Assembly: GCA_964624465.1 (NCBI GenBank)
Contig: CAZUZD010000016.1
Coordinates: 1-42,975, forward strand
Length of the DNA: 42,975 nucleotides
DNA from: CAZUZD01 sp964624465
Lineage (GTDB): Bacteria > Planctomycetota > Planctomycetia > Isosphaerales > Isosphaeraceae
Reading direction: 5' to 3'
Shown piece after piece: positions 5,951-12,389 of this stretch. The translations under genes and the position numbers were made by a program. The stretch's first letter is position 1. Each line of letters starts with the position of its first letter. The notes under the pieces are model-generated. The model did not search any database, had not been told where the DNA came from, and worked only from the letters and a program-made list of their open reading frames with translations.

Positions 5951-6281
5951 ACTCCTCGTCGTCGGGCAGGTGGCGGGTCAGCACGCTCGTCGGGACGTAG
6001 CTCGTCCCGCCGCCTTGGCCGAAATCCTCGAACCGGAACGTGCGGTCGGCCTTGCGGACCTCGGCGAGGGCGGCACGGGCCTGTTCCCAGGTCTCCCACT
6101 GCTCCACGAAGAGCCGCCGGGGCTGCCCGGCGAGGACCGAACTCCTCTCGTAGGTGCTGTGGGCGTACAGCACCGGCCTGGCGTGGCGGTAGGTCTCGCC
6201 CCGGCCCGGTTCCAACGTGAAGGTCGGCCTCGGTCGGCAGGTCGTGCGGATCTCGTTGATGCGGTCGAGCAGTTCGCTCAT
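5949..6281 (-). CDS. Small unknown protein, 110 aa
   Basis: Starts MSELLDRINEIRTTCRPRPT. It has a helical N-terminus, a strand-rich middle with an RRLFVEQWETWEQARAAL segment, and an acidic end (TRHLPDDEE). The ATG at 6281 has a GGAGG Shine-Dalgarno; ten further in-frame codons upstream have none and begin only 8 nt from box 13. I do not recognise the family. Its stop codon is inside box 12. Confidence 0.65.
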   Translation of the reverse strand: MSELLDRINEIRTTCRPRPTFTLEPGRGETYRHARPVLYAHSTYERSSVLAGQPRRLFVEQWETWEQARAALAEVRKADRTFRFEDFGQGGGTSYVPTSVLTRHLPDDEE

Positions 6282-6319
6282 GAGTGGCCTCCGGGAGGGC
6301 GTCGTGGTCAACGTCCATA

Positions 6320-6330
6320 CCGGCGGTGTC
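6320..6330 (-). repeat. GACACCGSCGG box 13
   Basis: Exact box followed by T, 38 nt upstream of the ATG at 6281. Only a weak hairpin is visible in the leader. Confidence 0.8.
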
Positions 6331-6359
6331 CGGCGGCGTCCGTGCCGCCCCGTGGTCGC

Positions 6360-6761
6360 TCAGTTGTATTGCCAGGAGGCGAAGTGGCGGGGGTCGATCC
6401 CGGCGGACTCGCCCTCGGCGTGGTACTTGACCGGCATGGGCAGATCGCAGCCCTCCCGGCCGTGGACCATCACCCAATCCAAGTCGATGACCCTTCCGCT
6501 GCCGTCGTAATGGCGGTCGTCCTCGGGGTAGTCGCCGAGGTCGCTCTCGGGGACGTGGATTTGATGCCCGAACGTGGGGTTGTCGCTCAGTTCGTCGATC
6601 GCATCGGAGATCGTGTCGGCCTCGACGACCAGCCACAAAGGCGTGTAACTGCCGCCGATCTCCACGAGCCACGCCTTGCCGAACCAGTTGCCGGGGTTGA
6701 GTACCGGGATGTCGGTCAGGGCGTGGTCGCCGAACATGCACGAGGCCGTGATCTTGCTCAT
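6360..6761 (-). CDS. Unknown protein, 133 aa
   Basis: Starts MSKITASCMFGDHALTDIPV. It looks like a compact alpha-beta protein: strand-rich start, an IGGSYTPLWLVVEADTISDA segment, an acidic centre (DLGDYPEDD) and a WVMVHGREGCDLPMP strand. Proteins of this look are common on planctomycete and proteobacterial mobile elements, but no function is known to me. The start at 6761 is supported by box 14 40 nt upstream; the Shine-Dalgarno is weak, with GGAG 12 bases before the ATG. Confidence 0.65.
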   Translation of the reverse strand: MSKITASCMFGDHALTDIPVLNPGNWFGKAWLVEIGGSYTPLWLVVEADTISDAIDELSDNPTFGHQIHVPESDLGDYPEDDRHYDGSGRVIDLDWVMVHGREGCDLPMPVKYHAEGESAGIDPRHFASWQYN

Positions 6762-6774
6762 CGGGCTGACTCCA

Positions 6775-6812
6775 GCGGGGTGGTCGTTGTTCACGTCCAC
6801 CCCGCCGGTGTC
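6775..6812 (-). repeat. Box 14 with 9-bp leader hairpin
   Basis: Exact box at 6802-6812. Arms 6775-6783 and 6797-6805 (GCGGGGTGG / CCACCCCGC) pair perfectly and overlap the end of the box, 40 nt upstream of the ATG at 6761. Confidence 0.85.
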
Positions 6813-6822
6813 GTTCCCCGTG

Positions 6823-7431
6823 TCAGCAGGCCCCTTGGTGGAGCACCTCCTCACCGTTGCGGCGGTCGATGATCCGGCACGACTCGCCGGGGCCTCCCTC
6901 CAGGAAGGCGTTGGCCCCGTCCAGGTCCGTGAAGCCCCGGTAGAGGCGTCGGGCGGCCGTGTGGCCGTCGATCGTCGCCTCGTCCTCCCACGAGACCTCA
7001 TAGCAGGGACGGTCCTCCTCCCGCCTCGTCACCCACTCCCGGCACGCCCGCTCGAACTCGGGGTCGTCCTCACGACCCGCCCCGTACACCACGTCGAGCA
7101 CGGCACGGCCGAGGATGTTGTAGGACTCGGCGGCGACCTCCAGGGCGTACTCGGCGTTGTAGTCGTAGAGGCTCGGGACGGACCGGAGGTTGCGGCTGCG
7201 GAGGTATTGGGTGTGCTCCGAGCCGAACATGTGGCCGTCCCGCCACATCCGCTTCTTGATCAGGTCGTAGCCCCGCCGGCCGAGGATCTTCTGGATGTTG
7301 TAGAGCAGGCGGGACTCGGCCCCGTACCATCCGGGCGGCGACCACGAGCTGCGGCTGCGGTTCGGCCTCAGCACGGGGTCGCCCGGCTGGCGGTAGACGT
7401 AGCAGTAGTTATCGACGATCGACACGATCAT
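6823..7431 (-). CDS. Unknown protein, 202 aa
   Basis: Starts MIVSIVDNYCYVYRQPGDPV. An aromatic, arginine-rich N-terminal half (NIQKILGRRGYDLIKKRMWR) is followed by an AVLDVVYGAG segment and an acidic C-terminal half with strand-like WEDEATIDGHTAARRLYRGF. No recognised domain. The ATG follows GGGAGG, and box 15 is 37 nt upstream. Likely a mobile-element accessory protein. Confidence 0.65.
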   Translation of the reverse strand: MIVSIVDNYCYVYRQPGDPVLRPNRSRSSWSPPGWYGAESRLLYNIQKILGRRGYDLIKKRMWRDGHMFGSEHTQYLRSRNLRSVPSLYDYNAEYALEVAAESYNILGRAVLDVVYGAGREDDPEFERACREWVTRREEDRPCYEVSWEDEATIDGHTAARRLYRGFTDLDGANAFLEGGPGESCRIIDRRNGEEVLHQGAC

Positions 7432-7468
7432 GAGCGACCTCCCAGGGGTGGTGTTGTTCGCATCACGA

Positions 7469-7479
7469 CCGGCGGTGTC
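7469..7479 (-). repeat. GACACCGSCGG box 15
   Basis: Exact box followed by T, 37 nt upstream of the ATG at 7431. GGTCGTG and CACCACC in the leader pair with one mismatch. Confidence 0.85.
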
Positions 7480-7505
7480 GTCGCCCGCCCGCTCTGCGTA
7501 TCCCC

Positions 7506-7730
7506 CTATCCCCCGGCGAGGTCGCCATGCCGGACACGATGCTCGTCGGCGGGCTCCCTCGTGGCGTGATCACCATGATCAGGCGACTCCCGCCCCGGCA
7601 GGCAGCGGGCGAAGTAGTTCCCGATGCCGGGGACGACGCAGACCTCGTGGTCCACGGCGTCCCCGCTGCACTCGGGGCAGGTCTCGAACTCGAACAGCCG
7701 TGCGAGCCAGTCCTCGGGCGTCTCGTCCAT
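7506..7730 (-). CDS. Small Cys-rich protein, 74 aa
   Basis: Starts MDETPEDWLARLFEFETCPE. CPEC (residues 18-21) and two later cysteines (31 and 43) may bind zinc. The C-terminus is rich in His, Arg and Asp. The ATG follows GGGAG/GAGAG, and box 16 is 40 nt upstream. A second, unrelated small Cys protein of the array is at 5669-5887. Function unknown. Confidence 0.6.
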   Translation of the reverse strand: MDETPEDWLARLFEFETCPECSGDAVDHEVCVVPGIGNYFARCLPGRESPDHGDHATREPADEHRVRHGDLAGG

Positions 7731-7770
7731 CCTCTCGCTCTCCCAGGGGTTGATGATGTCCGCACCGCCC

Positions 7771-7781
7771 CCGGAGGTGTC
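7771..7781 (-). repeat. Box 16 (one mismatch)
   Basis: GACACCTCCGG, one mismatch from consensus, 40 nt upstream of the ATG at 7730. The preceding gene's TGA stop lies in it (TGACACC). GGGG and CCCC in the leader can form a short stem. Confidence 0.75.
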
Positions 7782-8520
7782 ACCGGAGCTGTTCCATGAG
7801 GGCCTCGATCCGATCGTCCTCCACGCCGAGCCGGACCAGGCCACGCCGGACCCTCCTCCGCCGCTCGACGTGGAGCCGTCGCAGCCAGCCGACGACATCG
7901 TGGGGTGCCTCCCCGGCACGCCCCTTCCGGGCCTCGTGCAGCAGGTACGTGCCGTCCACGCTGTCCACCCCAAAGTCGAGGGCGATTCGCAGGCGGCGCA
8001 GGCCGTTGACCCGGCCCATGTGGACCCACTTGCCCCGCCGCCTCGCCTCCCGGCAGGCGTCATGGACCAGCGGACCCTCCTTGAAGCCGTCCCGGCCCCC
8101 GATGAACAAGCAGTCGAACTCGTCCCAGGGGATGTTCCCCGGCGTCATCCCCTCCTGGGCACATAGCGCCGCAGGGCAGCCCAGTCGGCGAATCCTTCGC
8201 AGCCACGGGCGGGACAGGCGCAAGGTCTCCGCCCAGTCGAACGGCTCATCGGGTGCGGTGGCGAAGAGCAGATGGTCGCCCGCCCGGTCCAGGCCCTCCC
8301 CGATCATCCGCTCATACTCGGCGGGGCAGAACAGGCGGCGTCCGGCCTCGGTGAACCGGCCGTTGTCGATGGCGACCCACTTGTAGAGCCCGGCCCGGCC
8401 GAGGTAACCCTCCCGGTGCGTCTTGGGCTGGACGATCATCCCCAGGGGGAGGAGGTCGTCGTGATAATGCTTCCAGCGGTCGGTGTGATCGTCGATGTAG
8501 CCCGTCAGGTAGATCGGCAT
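7780..8520 (-). CDS. TGT/DpdA-like transglycosylase-fold protein
   Basis: 246 aa. The segments WVAIDNGRFTEAGRRLFCPA, DHLLFATAPDEPFDW, CLFIGGRDGFKEGP and KWVHMGRVNGLRRLRIAL followed by DFGVDSVDGTYL match the pattern I know from phage proteins annotated as queuine tRNA-ribosyltransferase or DpdA-like. These are TIM-barrel enzymes of the tRNA-guanine transglycosylase superfamily, some of which insert 7-deazaguanines into DNA. Acidic residues in AIDNG and DSVDGT are candidate catalytic positions. No deazaguanine synthesis genes (queC/D/E, gat-like) lie nearby, so precursors would have to come from elsewhere. ATG 8520 follows GGGAGG. Box 17 is 22 nt upstream and the stop lies in box 16. Confidence 0.65.
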   Translation of the reverse strand: MPIYLTGYIDDHTDRWKHYHDDLLPLGMIVQPKTHREGYLGRAGLYKWVAIDNGRFTEAGRRLFCPAEYERMIGEGLDRAGDHLLFATAPDEPFDWAETLRLSRPWLRRIRRLGCPAALCAQEGMTPGNIPWDEFDCLFIGGRDGFKEGPLVHDACREARRRGKWVHMGRVNGLRRLRIALDFGVDSVDGTYLLHEARKGRAGEAPHDVVGWLRRLHVERRRRVRRGLVRLGVEDDRIEALMEQLR

Positions 8521-8523
8521 GGC

Positions 8524-8553
8524 GGGGGCCTCCCTGCCCCCTCCGCCGGTGTC
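8524..8553 (-). repeat. Box 17 with 6-bp hairpin
   Basis: Exact box at 8543-8553. Arms 8524-8529 and 8536-8541 (GGGGGC / GCCCCC) form a hairpin whose loop carries the GGGAGG Shine-Dalgarno region. This is the shortest box-to-start spacing, 22 nt. Confidence 0.8.
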
Positions 8554-8591
8554 ATCGCCTGTCACGGCCTCGCCTGTCACGGCGACCGTGC

Positions 8592-9050
8592 CTATGAACG
8601 GGTCGGGTCGGGCGGCTCCTGCTGGAAGTACCAGGCCATTCGGCGGCCCTCGCCCACGTCCTCGACCTCGGAGAGGGCGTAGTAGACGCCGGTGGCCGTC
8701 TCGAATTCGGCGGGCGGCTCCTCGCCGTTGTCGAGGTCCAGGGCGACCAGCACCAGCCCGTCGCCGGGGTGCGCCGGTGCGGCCGGGGTCGTCGCATGCG
8801 GCAGGAAGTAGAACGAGCCGCCGGGGATGGCGGGAACGTCCCGGTGCAAAAGTTGGAGGGCCTCGTCGGAAAGGTCGCCCTCGGCCGGGGCCAGGCCCGG
8901 CGTGCAGATATGCCCCGTGTCGGGGTCGCAGAAGTAGACGGGCCTGCGGCGCTGCTCGGGCGTCATGGCGGCGACGTGCCGGGCCAGTTCCAGCCAGGTC
9001 AGGCCCGTCCGGGGCGTCTCCGGGTCGGTCGCTCTCGTTTTAACGTCCAT
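8592..9050 (-). CDS. Unknown protein, 152 aa
   Basis: Starts MDVKTRATDPETPRTGLTWL, then LELARHVAAMTPEQRRRPVY. A leading helix is followed by a strand-rich body with VYFCDPDTG, GSFYFLPHA, DGLVLVALDLDNGEEP and GVYYALSEVEDVGEG segments. No signal peptide or catalytic motif is seen. The LARHVAAMTPEQRRRPV helix-plus-strand opening resembles small phage and plasmid proteins of unknown role. The ATG follows GGAGG, and box 18 is 38 nt upstream. Confidence 0.65.
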   Translation of the reverse strand: MDVKTRATDPETPRTGLTWLELARHVAAMTPEQRRRPVYFCDPDTGHICTPGLAPAEGDLSDEALQLLHRDVPAIPGGSFYFLPHATTPAAPAHPGDGLVLVALDLDNGEEPPAEFETATGVYYALSEVEDVGEGRRMAWYFQQEPPDPTRS

Positions 9051-9063
9051 CGTGGCCTCCTTC

Positions 9064-9099
9064 GGGGTGGGTGTCGTTCACACCCACCCCGGCGGTGTC
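9064..9099 (-). repeat. Box 18 with 11-bp leader hairpin
   Basis: Exact box at 9089-9099. Perfect arms 9064-9074 and 9080-9090 (GGGGTGGGTGT / ACACCCACCCC) with a 5-base loop begin at the last bases of the box, then GGAGG and the ATG at 9050. Confidence 0.9.
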
Positions 9100-9107
9100 A
9101 CCGACCG

Positions 9108-9713
9108 TCAGTCCACGATTCGCTCGTAGCCGAGGGCCTCGAAGGCGGCCCGTAGGTCGTCCTCTTCCGGGTATCCGCCCTGGTCGTCCCGGTTCTCGAC
9201 GGCCCGCTGGCGGTGGTCCGAGAGCCAGGAATACACGTCGCCCTCCCAGCCGTCGGGCAGGTCGTACTGGCCGTTCAGCCTCCAGGCGGCGTCGGCGATG
9301 TTCTCGACCGTCGCCACGTATTCCCGCTCGCCGTAGTCGCTCTCGTCGAGGATCGGGTAGTCGGCAAGCCGCTCGGCGAGGTCGTGGTAGGTCTGAAAGG
9401 CGTCGGTGACCTCTCCGTCCCGGAAGACCCGGACGGAGAAGCCGTCCACGTGGCCGACCGCCCAGTGGCCGTGAGACTCCATCACCACGTCCGGGCCGTC
9501 GCCGTCCGTGAAGGGCTCCATCGCCCCGGCGATGGCGTCGGCGTTGGACAGGTCGAGCAGCCCGCTGTCCCGGTTGTGGGTGTAGACGATCGCCCAGTCG
9601 TCCGGGTTGTCGAGGTCACGCTCCCGGTCCCACACGAAGCAGCCGAATCGCTTCCAGTTGCCCGCCGCCTCACGTGCGGCGTCTTCGACGGTCATCTCGC
9701 CGATCGTCGTCAT
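9108..9713 (-). CDS. Unknown protein, 201 aa
   Basis: Starts MTTIGEMTVEDAAREAAGNW. Segments DDWAIVYTHNRDSGLLDLSN, HWAVGHVDGFSVRVFRDGEV and YPILDESDYGEREYVAT follow a pattern I have seen in unannotated proteins on plasmids and phages of high-GC bacteria. No activity is known to me. The protein is acidic, with no membrane segment. The ATG at 9713 follows GGAG; an upstream extension would read through box 19. The gene lies immediately downstream of ardC in the array. Confidence 0.7.
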   Translation of the reverse strand: MTTIGEMTVEDAAREAAGNWKRFGCFVWDRERDLDNPDDWAIVYTHNRDSGLLDLSNADAIAGAMEPFTDGDGPDVVMESHGHWAVGHVDGFSVRVFRDGEVTDAFQTYHDLAERLADYPILDESDYGEREYVATVENIADAAWRLNGQYDLPDGWEGDVYSWLSDHRQRAVENRDDQGGYPEEDDLRAAFEALGYERIVD

Positions 9714-9727
9714 GGTCTTCTCCGTCA

Positions 9728-9764
9728 GGAGGGGTGTGGTGGTCACACCCCTCCCGGCGGTGTC
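9728..9764 (-). repeat. Box 19 with 11-bp leader hairpin
   Basis: Exact box at 9754-9764. Perfect arms 9728-9738 and 9744-9754 (GGAGGGGTGTG / CACACCCCTCC) with a 5-base loop, then Shine-Dalgarno and the ATG at 9713. Confidence 0.9.
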
Positions 9765-9800
9765 GCTGGGCGGCGTTCGTCCCGCCACCCTTCGGTTGGG

Positions 9801-10745
9801 TCAGCCGACCAGGACGGCCTCCGGCTCGGCCTCTTCGGCGGCCTGGAGGCGGCTGAACTCCAGCAGGTAGTCGGCGGCCTTCGACGCCTGGGCACTCGCC
9901 GTGAAGATGAAGCGGGAGTCGTTCTTCATCGCCCGGAGCCAGTTCGCCAAGTACGCCACGTGGTTCGTGACGTTTTCGCTGGCAGGTACGCCCAGCTCAC
10001 GGGCGAGGTAGCACGCTCCGATCTCGGCGACCAGTTCGCCCATGGCGTAGGAGTTCTCCTTCTCCTTTCGGGACCAGTCCAGGCGTGAGGGGTGCTCGGT
10101 GGCGTGGACGAGTTCGTGGAATACCGTCTGGTAATAGTCCGGCTGAGTGAACGACGCCTTGGGAGGCACCTGCACGAAATCTCCACTCGGCGAATAAAAC
10201 GCACGCACTCCACCGTATCGGACCGTGATGCCGGTAGCGGCGATGGCCGCCTCGGCGGGCTCGTAGTCGAGGACGACCAGACCGGCGGTGTCATTCTCTC
10301 CTCGCCCGGCCCGGAGGTGGTCGAGGTGGTCGCCCTCGACCTGATCGACGTTGAACACGGTGTAGGTCCGCATGACGAAGAATCGGTCCTCCTCCTCTCG
10401 CCCGTCGTGGTCCTTGACCGTCTTGGTGATCGGGCTCCAGAAGACGATCTGGGTGCCCCACCTGCCCGAGGGGACGTGGGCCGGGCGGGGCATGACTTTT
10501 CCACCCAGCTGCTTCCACTGGTTGAATGTCGCCCACCACTTCGAGGCCAGGCCGTGCCGGGCCGTCGCCATGTCGAGTAGGATCGGGTTGATCCCCCGAT
10601 AAGCCTTGCGGCTGACGACGTTGGCGGGGAAGCCGGCGTTGGGTCCGACCCGCCAGGGCCGTCGCCAGGGAGGGACTCCGCCGGACTCCAAAGCGAAGAT
10701 GATCTGGTTAGTAATGCCCTCACGGACTTGCTGCTGGCTGACCAT
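9801..10745 (-). CDS. ardC: ArdC-type antirestriction protein
   Basis: 314-aa protein with the ArdC layout. An N-terminal single-stranded-DNA-binding region (QIIFALESGGVPPWRRPW, GINPILLDMA, ASKWWATFNQWKQLGGKVM) is followed by YTVFNVDQVEGD and a zinc-metalloprotease-like domain with HELVH at residues 210-214 (YYQTVFHELVHATEHPSRL) and a downstream ENSYAMGELVAEIGA. ArdC proteins protect incoming plasmid DNA from host restriction during conjugation. It is the first gene of the box array and sits a few kilobases from the BREX operon. ATG 10745 follows CGGAGG. Box 20 lies inside it and reads DTAG at residues 152-155, in a poorly conserved linker. Confidence 0.88.
   Translation of the reverse strand: MVSQQQVREGITNQIIFALESGGVPPWRRPWRVGPNAGFPANVVSRKAYRGINPILLDMATARHGLASKWWATFNQWKQLGGKVMPRPAHVPSGRWGTQIVFWSPITKTVKDHDGREEEDRFFVMRTYTVFNVDQVEGDHLDHLRAGRGENDTAGLVVLDYEPAEAAIAATGITVRYGGVRAFYSPSGDFVQVPPKASFTQPDYYQTVFHELVHATEHPSRLDWSRKEKENSYAMGELVAEIGACYLARELGVPASENVTNHVAYLANWLRAMKNDSRFIFTASAQASKAADYLLEFSRLQAAEEAEPEAVLVG
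10282..10292 (-). repeat. GACACCGSCGG box 20 (inside ardC)
   Basis: Exact box within the ardC reading frame, coding DTAG. No start codon or strong hairpin follows at the usual distance, so this copy may be coincidental. Confidence 0.5.
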
Positions 10746-10759
10746 GCTCGCCTCCGGGT

Positions 10760-10798
10760 CGGTCGTGGTTGGTTAACAACGACCGGCCCGGCGGTGTC
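10760..10798 (-). repeat. Box 21 with leader hairpin, right edge of array
   Basis: Exact box at 10788-10798, 42 nt upstream of ardC. Arms 10760-10766 and 10779-10785 (CGGTCGT / ACGACCG) pair perfectly. This is the first box of the array in the direction of transcription. Confidence 0.85.
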
Positions 10799-11079
10799 AA
10801 AGGTTGGGCGGAGAGCCCGAGCAGGCGGTCAGGCGAGTATTAGAACGGGAGTGGCGTGGTCGGGAGTCGGGGCGATCCGGCCCGGTCGATCCCCTGCGGG
10901 CAATGCGGACGTGAACCCGGCGATGAGGGATTGATAGCGGCCGACGAGGCGGGGGTCGGCGTCCTGACACCGGCCGGTGAATTATTATGAGGCGGCAGGG
11001 CTACCCGAGAGGTCGAGGGAGGGCCTTGCGAAGAATGTCCAAGTTGGGGTCGAGGCAGCATAACTGTGCAGTCGATCTG
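10799..11079. other. Intergenic region at array boundary
   Basis: About 280 bases without a convincing gene separate the box array from lower-GC accessory DNA. A 12-bp palindrome, CACCGGCCGGTG (10968-10979), preceded by GA on the plus strand resembles a diverged box in the opposite orientation (GACACCGGCCGG). The only reading frames are short and proline/serine-rich, typical of non-coding GC-rich DNA. Confidence 0.5.
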
Positions 11080-11430
11080 CTAGGCATCTTTGTGTCGAAT
11101 TTTCCAGTTCCCGATAACGTATTCTGTGGCGTCGGGGCCTCCGTGAGCTTCCAGCATTGTGTCCAGGTCAGCGAGAACCATCCGCAATCGCTCCATGATG
11201 GGGCCTTGCTCCTGGATGATCTCCAATTTCCCGAGTTCAGGATTAAATTCGAGGCCGAACCGATCGAAGCGAAACCTTCCATCAGGATGCAATACGTAAA
11301 TCTCTCGCTTTCGCCCTGGAACCGACTGGCCGGGCCATGTCGCTCCAGAGTAGAGGGAGCCTCCAATGCGAAGGCGATGTCCATCCAGGCTTCCACCGAC
11401 AAACTCATAAATCTGGTCGTCATCCGCCAT
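11080..11430 (-). CDS. Unknown protein, 116 aa
   Basis: Starts MADDDQIYEFVGGSLDGHRL. The opening (Y.FVGGSLDGHRL.IGG) is followed by strand-rich sequence and a helix (QGPIMERLRMVLADLDTML). The GG.LDG pattern appears in small immunity-like and phage proteins, but I cannot assign a family. I chose ATG 11430, with GAGGAG about 12 bases upstream; a frame from 11502 adds 24 residues without support. Base composition is visibly lower in GC than the array, suggesting separate acquisition. Confidence 0.6.
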   Translation of the reverse strand: MADDDQIYEFVGGSLDGHRLRIGGSLYSGATWPGQSVPGRKREIYVLHPDGRFRFDRFGLEFNPELGKLEIIQEQGPIMERLRMVLADLDTMLEAHGGPDATEYVIGNWKIRHKDA

Positions 11431-11703
11431 TGCAAGGGGCTCCTCGTCGCTCGATGGTGGGCTCGTAATGTATGATCTAATAGTGCCATCTGCCCACATC
11501 AATCTTCGTCAAGCCGAGTTCGGTAGATCAACCGTAATGACGGCGTTCGTTGCACTCCTAGCGGATCGACCTCATAGTTCTGCCTGGTGACGAATTCCCC
11601 GTCGTACCCAACCGGCCACGCTGCCACCCCTCATTCGTCCCGGTCGTCTACTTGGCGTGATGCCCCTCAATTCTCGCCGTTTCCCGGATATCCGGCTACC
11701 CTT

Positions 11704-12186
11704 TCAACGCAACACCAGCGAGGTGATCGTCGCCAGGCGGGGCTTTCCTCCCTTGTCCGGCCGGACCACGAGCCGCAGGTGCGTCACGCCATCCGCAGGG
11801 ACCGCCCAGTCCTCCCGCTCGAAGGTCGTCCCCGGCGGGCTGAAGTTGTACTCCTGGCGGAGCACCTCCCGGTAGGTCCGCCCGCTGTCTGTGGAGACGG
11901 CCAGCTGGAGTTCCTGCGTGCGGGCGACCCCCGTCTCCTCGACCTCCAGGGCGACACGGCGGATCTCCTGCGGGGCGTCGAAGGACAGGATCAAGGTCTG
12001 CTCGCCGGGCTCCCCGGCCACCCAGCGGTTCCCGCCCGGCCCCCGGTTGTCGTCGAAGGCGTGGTCCACGGGATGCTCGGCGGCCTCGGAGGTCACCAAA
12101 ACGGTCGCCACGGTGGCGATGTCGATCTCGTTCGTTCTCGGGGCCGGTATCAACACCGGAGATCGGATGATCTGCTTGCGGAGCAT
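11704..12186 (-). CDS. Discoidin/F5-8C-like domain protein
   Basis: 160-aa protein with the pattern of a small jelly-roll (discoidin or F5/8-type C-like) domain: VTSEAAEHPVDHAFDDNRGP, NRWVAGEPGEQTLILSFDAP, then EIRRVALEVEETG, ELQLAVSTDSGRTY and a final HLRLVVRPDKGGKPRLATIT. Such domains bind glycans or other ligands. There is no signal peptide, so a cytoplasmic location is likely despite the fold. The start at 12186 follows a clear AAGGAGG. It is flanked by about 200-300 bases on both sides with no further gene. Its role here is unknown. Confidence 0.65.
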   Translation of the reverse strand: MLRKQIIRSPVLIPAPRTNEIDIATVATVLVTSEAAEHPVDHAFDDNRGPGGNRWVAGEPGEQTLILSFDAPQEIRRVALEVEETGVARTQELQLAVSTDSGRTYREVLRQEYNFSPPGTTFEREDWAVPADGVTHLRLVVRPDKGGKPRLATITSLVLR

Positions 12187-12389
12187 GGTCCCTCCTTATT
12201 ATCCCGACGGCCGAGGTTCTCCATACGAAGGACACGTCCAAACTCTCCGCCTACGGGATGAAACGCAACAAGATACTGCTGCCGTACCTTTGTAGGCCGC
12301 TTCGTCCTGCCGGTTGTTCATAAAGATCGGCCGAGTCCTCTATGTCCCTTTCGCTGGGCAGACGAGAGGGCTTGCCATGCAGGTGGCAG

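Larger units (their letters stand above)
186..10798 (-). repeat. Array of 21 GACACCGSCGG boxes punctuating genes
   Basis: On the minus (coding) strand an 11-base box, GACACCGSCGG, recurs 21 times in 10.6 kb: 19 exact copies and two with one mismatch. Eighteen sit between genes, typically 37-60 nt before a start codon (22 nt once), one lies before a start with no proper gene, and two lie inside coding sequence. Many are followed by a GC-rich inverted repeat of different sequence each time, then a Shine-Dalgarno. When the next base is T the core reads ACCGSCGGT, a 9-base palindrome with a central S. No exact copy was found in the remaining 32 kb. Whether this is a promoter or operator set, an RNA processing and stability element, or a cassette boundary cannot be settled from sequence alone. 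Confidence 0.85.

Noticed and set aside
10282..10292. Box 20 inside ardC as a regulatory element
   Set aside because: No start codon or hairpin at the usual distance and in-frame coding as DTAG; kept only as a low-confidence repeat.
160..10800. Classical integron array
   Set aside because: No GTTRRRY cores, no attC-like paired R/L boxes and no integron integrase are visible.
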